Of a stretch of 6,094 bases of DNA, positions 5,720-6,094 are shown piece by piece. The position numbers and the translations under genes were made by a program. Origin of the DNA: Paracoccaceae bacterium (GTDB lineage: Bacteria; Pseudomonadota; Alphaproteobacteria; Rhodobacterales; Rhodobacteraceae); contig SKNG01000097.1 of NCBI GenBank assembly GCA_007120685.1, positions 1 to 6,094 of the forward strand, read 5' to 3'. Below the pieces are notes generated by a model. It searched no databases. It was not told the DNA's origin and saw nothing but the letters and a program-made list of their open reading frames with translations. Positions within the stretch are counted from its first letter, which is position 1, and each line of letters opens with the position of its first letter.

Positions 5720-6071
5720 CGACCGGAACAGGGCCGTATCGCTGCGCATCGTGCCAGGGTCGCGATGTGCAGCGATCCGCGGTCCGGATGGAACTCGCAG
5801 CCGGGCAGCGGAGGGTTCAGTGCGCTCGCCCGGCGCATCGCTTCGCTTCTGACCGGCCGCTTTGGGCCGATCATGTTGCTGCGTCTGCGAAAGGGCTTCC
5901 AATGCTACGGGTAGCCTGAATGTCGCTGAAGGGCTCCAAGCAGTCATCGGATATCTCGTGTCAGCCGACAAACCCTACCTGTTCGATCCCGGATGATCAC
6001 ATTTCCCCTCGGCGATCTGCCCTCTTCATGGCAAGACTGGTCTTGAGGGACATTCGGGACGGGGCAGGGGC
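5720..6071. other. Intergenic stretch leading to the IS start, no gene seen
   Basis: About 350 nt contain only frames that are shadows or low-complexity translations without ribosome sites. A 5-bp stem with 6-nt loop lies at 5854-5869 (CGGCC, GCTTTG, GGCCG). The surrounding GCTTTGGGCCGAT text resembles sequence I recall near insertion elements in roseobacters, but I cannot verify this. The left end of the insertion sequence at 6072 should lie in the last part of this stretch; TGTCAG at 5959-5964 is one candidate terminus. Confidence 0.4.
6032..6045. repeat. 14-bp palindrome upstream of the transposase start
   Basis: CAAGAC (6032-6037), TG, GTCTTG (6040-6045) is a perfect inverted repeat with a two-base centre. 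It lies 26 nt before the transposase ATG, with a further CCCTC (6020-6024) and GAGGG (6045-6049) around it. It could be an operator, a hairpin limiting read-through transcription into the IS, or a chance palindrome. Confidence 0.4.
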
Positions 6072-6094
6072 ATGCTGATCCATCTTCACAGCCA
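6072..6094 (+). CDS. Start of an IS481-family transposase, cut by the window edge
   Basis: Only seven complete codons are visible, MLIHLHS, with a G-rich run GGGGCAGGGG (6061-6070) upstream as a possible ribosome site. I recognise this beginning from IS481-family DDE transposases of proteobacteria, which commonly open with (M)xIHLHSQATTTP and continue into a helix-turn-helix and an rve/DDE integrase domain. The insertion sequence would extend beyond the right edge. With so few residues the call rests on recall of that N-terminus. It fits the accessory character of the region. Confidence 0.5.

Noticed and set aside
5458..5971. Frames of 100-153 codons on both strands around the end of the exported-protein gene
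   Set aside because: They overlap the real gene out of frame and have Arg/Pro/Ala-rich translations typical of GC-rich shadow ORFs.
1..6094. CRISPR array or other regularly spaced short repeats
   Set aside because: No short direct repeat recurs at regular spacing. The only periodic signal is the diverged protein repeat within the RTX gene.

Overview
The window looks like an accessory stretch of a GC-rich alphaproteobacterial genome, most likely a Rhodobacterales/roseobacter-type marine bacterium. Four clues support this: strong G/C preference at third codon positions in the two large genes, an RTX protein whose C-terminus has the calcium-binding layout common in roseobacters, a second secreted protein ending in a VPLPA-CTERM-like sorting tail, and a decayed prophage portal gene of a type I associate with Rhodobacterales. 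The assignment is inferred from sequence character and protein families, not from a marker gene.

Layout, left to right. (1) 26-700, + strand: a short Fic-domain protein with a complete catalytic motif. It is visibly less GC-rich than its neighbours, and its ATG overlaps a possible upstream stop in an ATGA arrangement. (2) 734-1057, - strand, convergent with fic: the C-terminal third of a phage portal protein with no proper 5' end, best read as a prophage relic. (3) 1058-1441: non-coding, with a nested inverted-repeat structure at 1119-1184. (4) 1442-4213, + strand: a 923-residue secreted RTX protein made of an unrecognised N-terminal region, about seven ~60-residue propeller-like repeats, three RTX nonapeptides and a dockerin-like EF-hand module. 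(5) 4214-4735: a long intergenic stretch, ending in an AT-rich island with a perfect extended -10 promoter and a strong Shine-Dalgarno. (6) 4736-5686, + strand: a 316-residue exported protein with an N-terminal signal peptide and a C-terminal IPLPA/transmembrane/Arg-rich sorting tail. It is followed at once by a stem-loop. (7) 5720-6071: no supportable gene. (8) 6072 to the end: the first seven codons of what looks like an IS481-family transposase.

Functionally the window pairs two putative cell-surface or extracellular proteins that would leave the cell by different routes. The RTX/dockerin-like protein would use type I secretion, and the VPLPA-CTERM-like protein would use Sec export followed by exosortase processing. 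No secretion or sorting machinery is encoded here, and the second gene has its own promoter, so they need not be one operon. The flanks (Fic gene, phage relic, IS start) indicate a region that has received mobile DNA. I do not see a complete, demonstrably new defence or mobile system. The least explained items are the RTX protein's N-terminus and its combination of modules, and the function of the exported protein.
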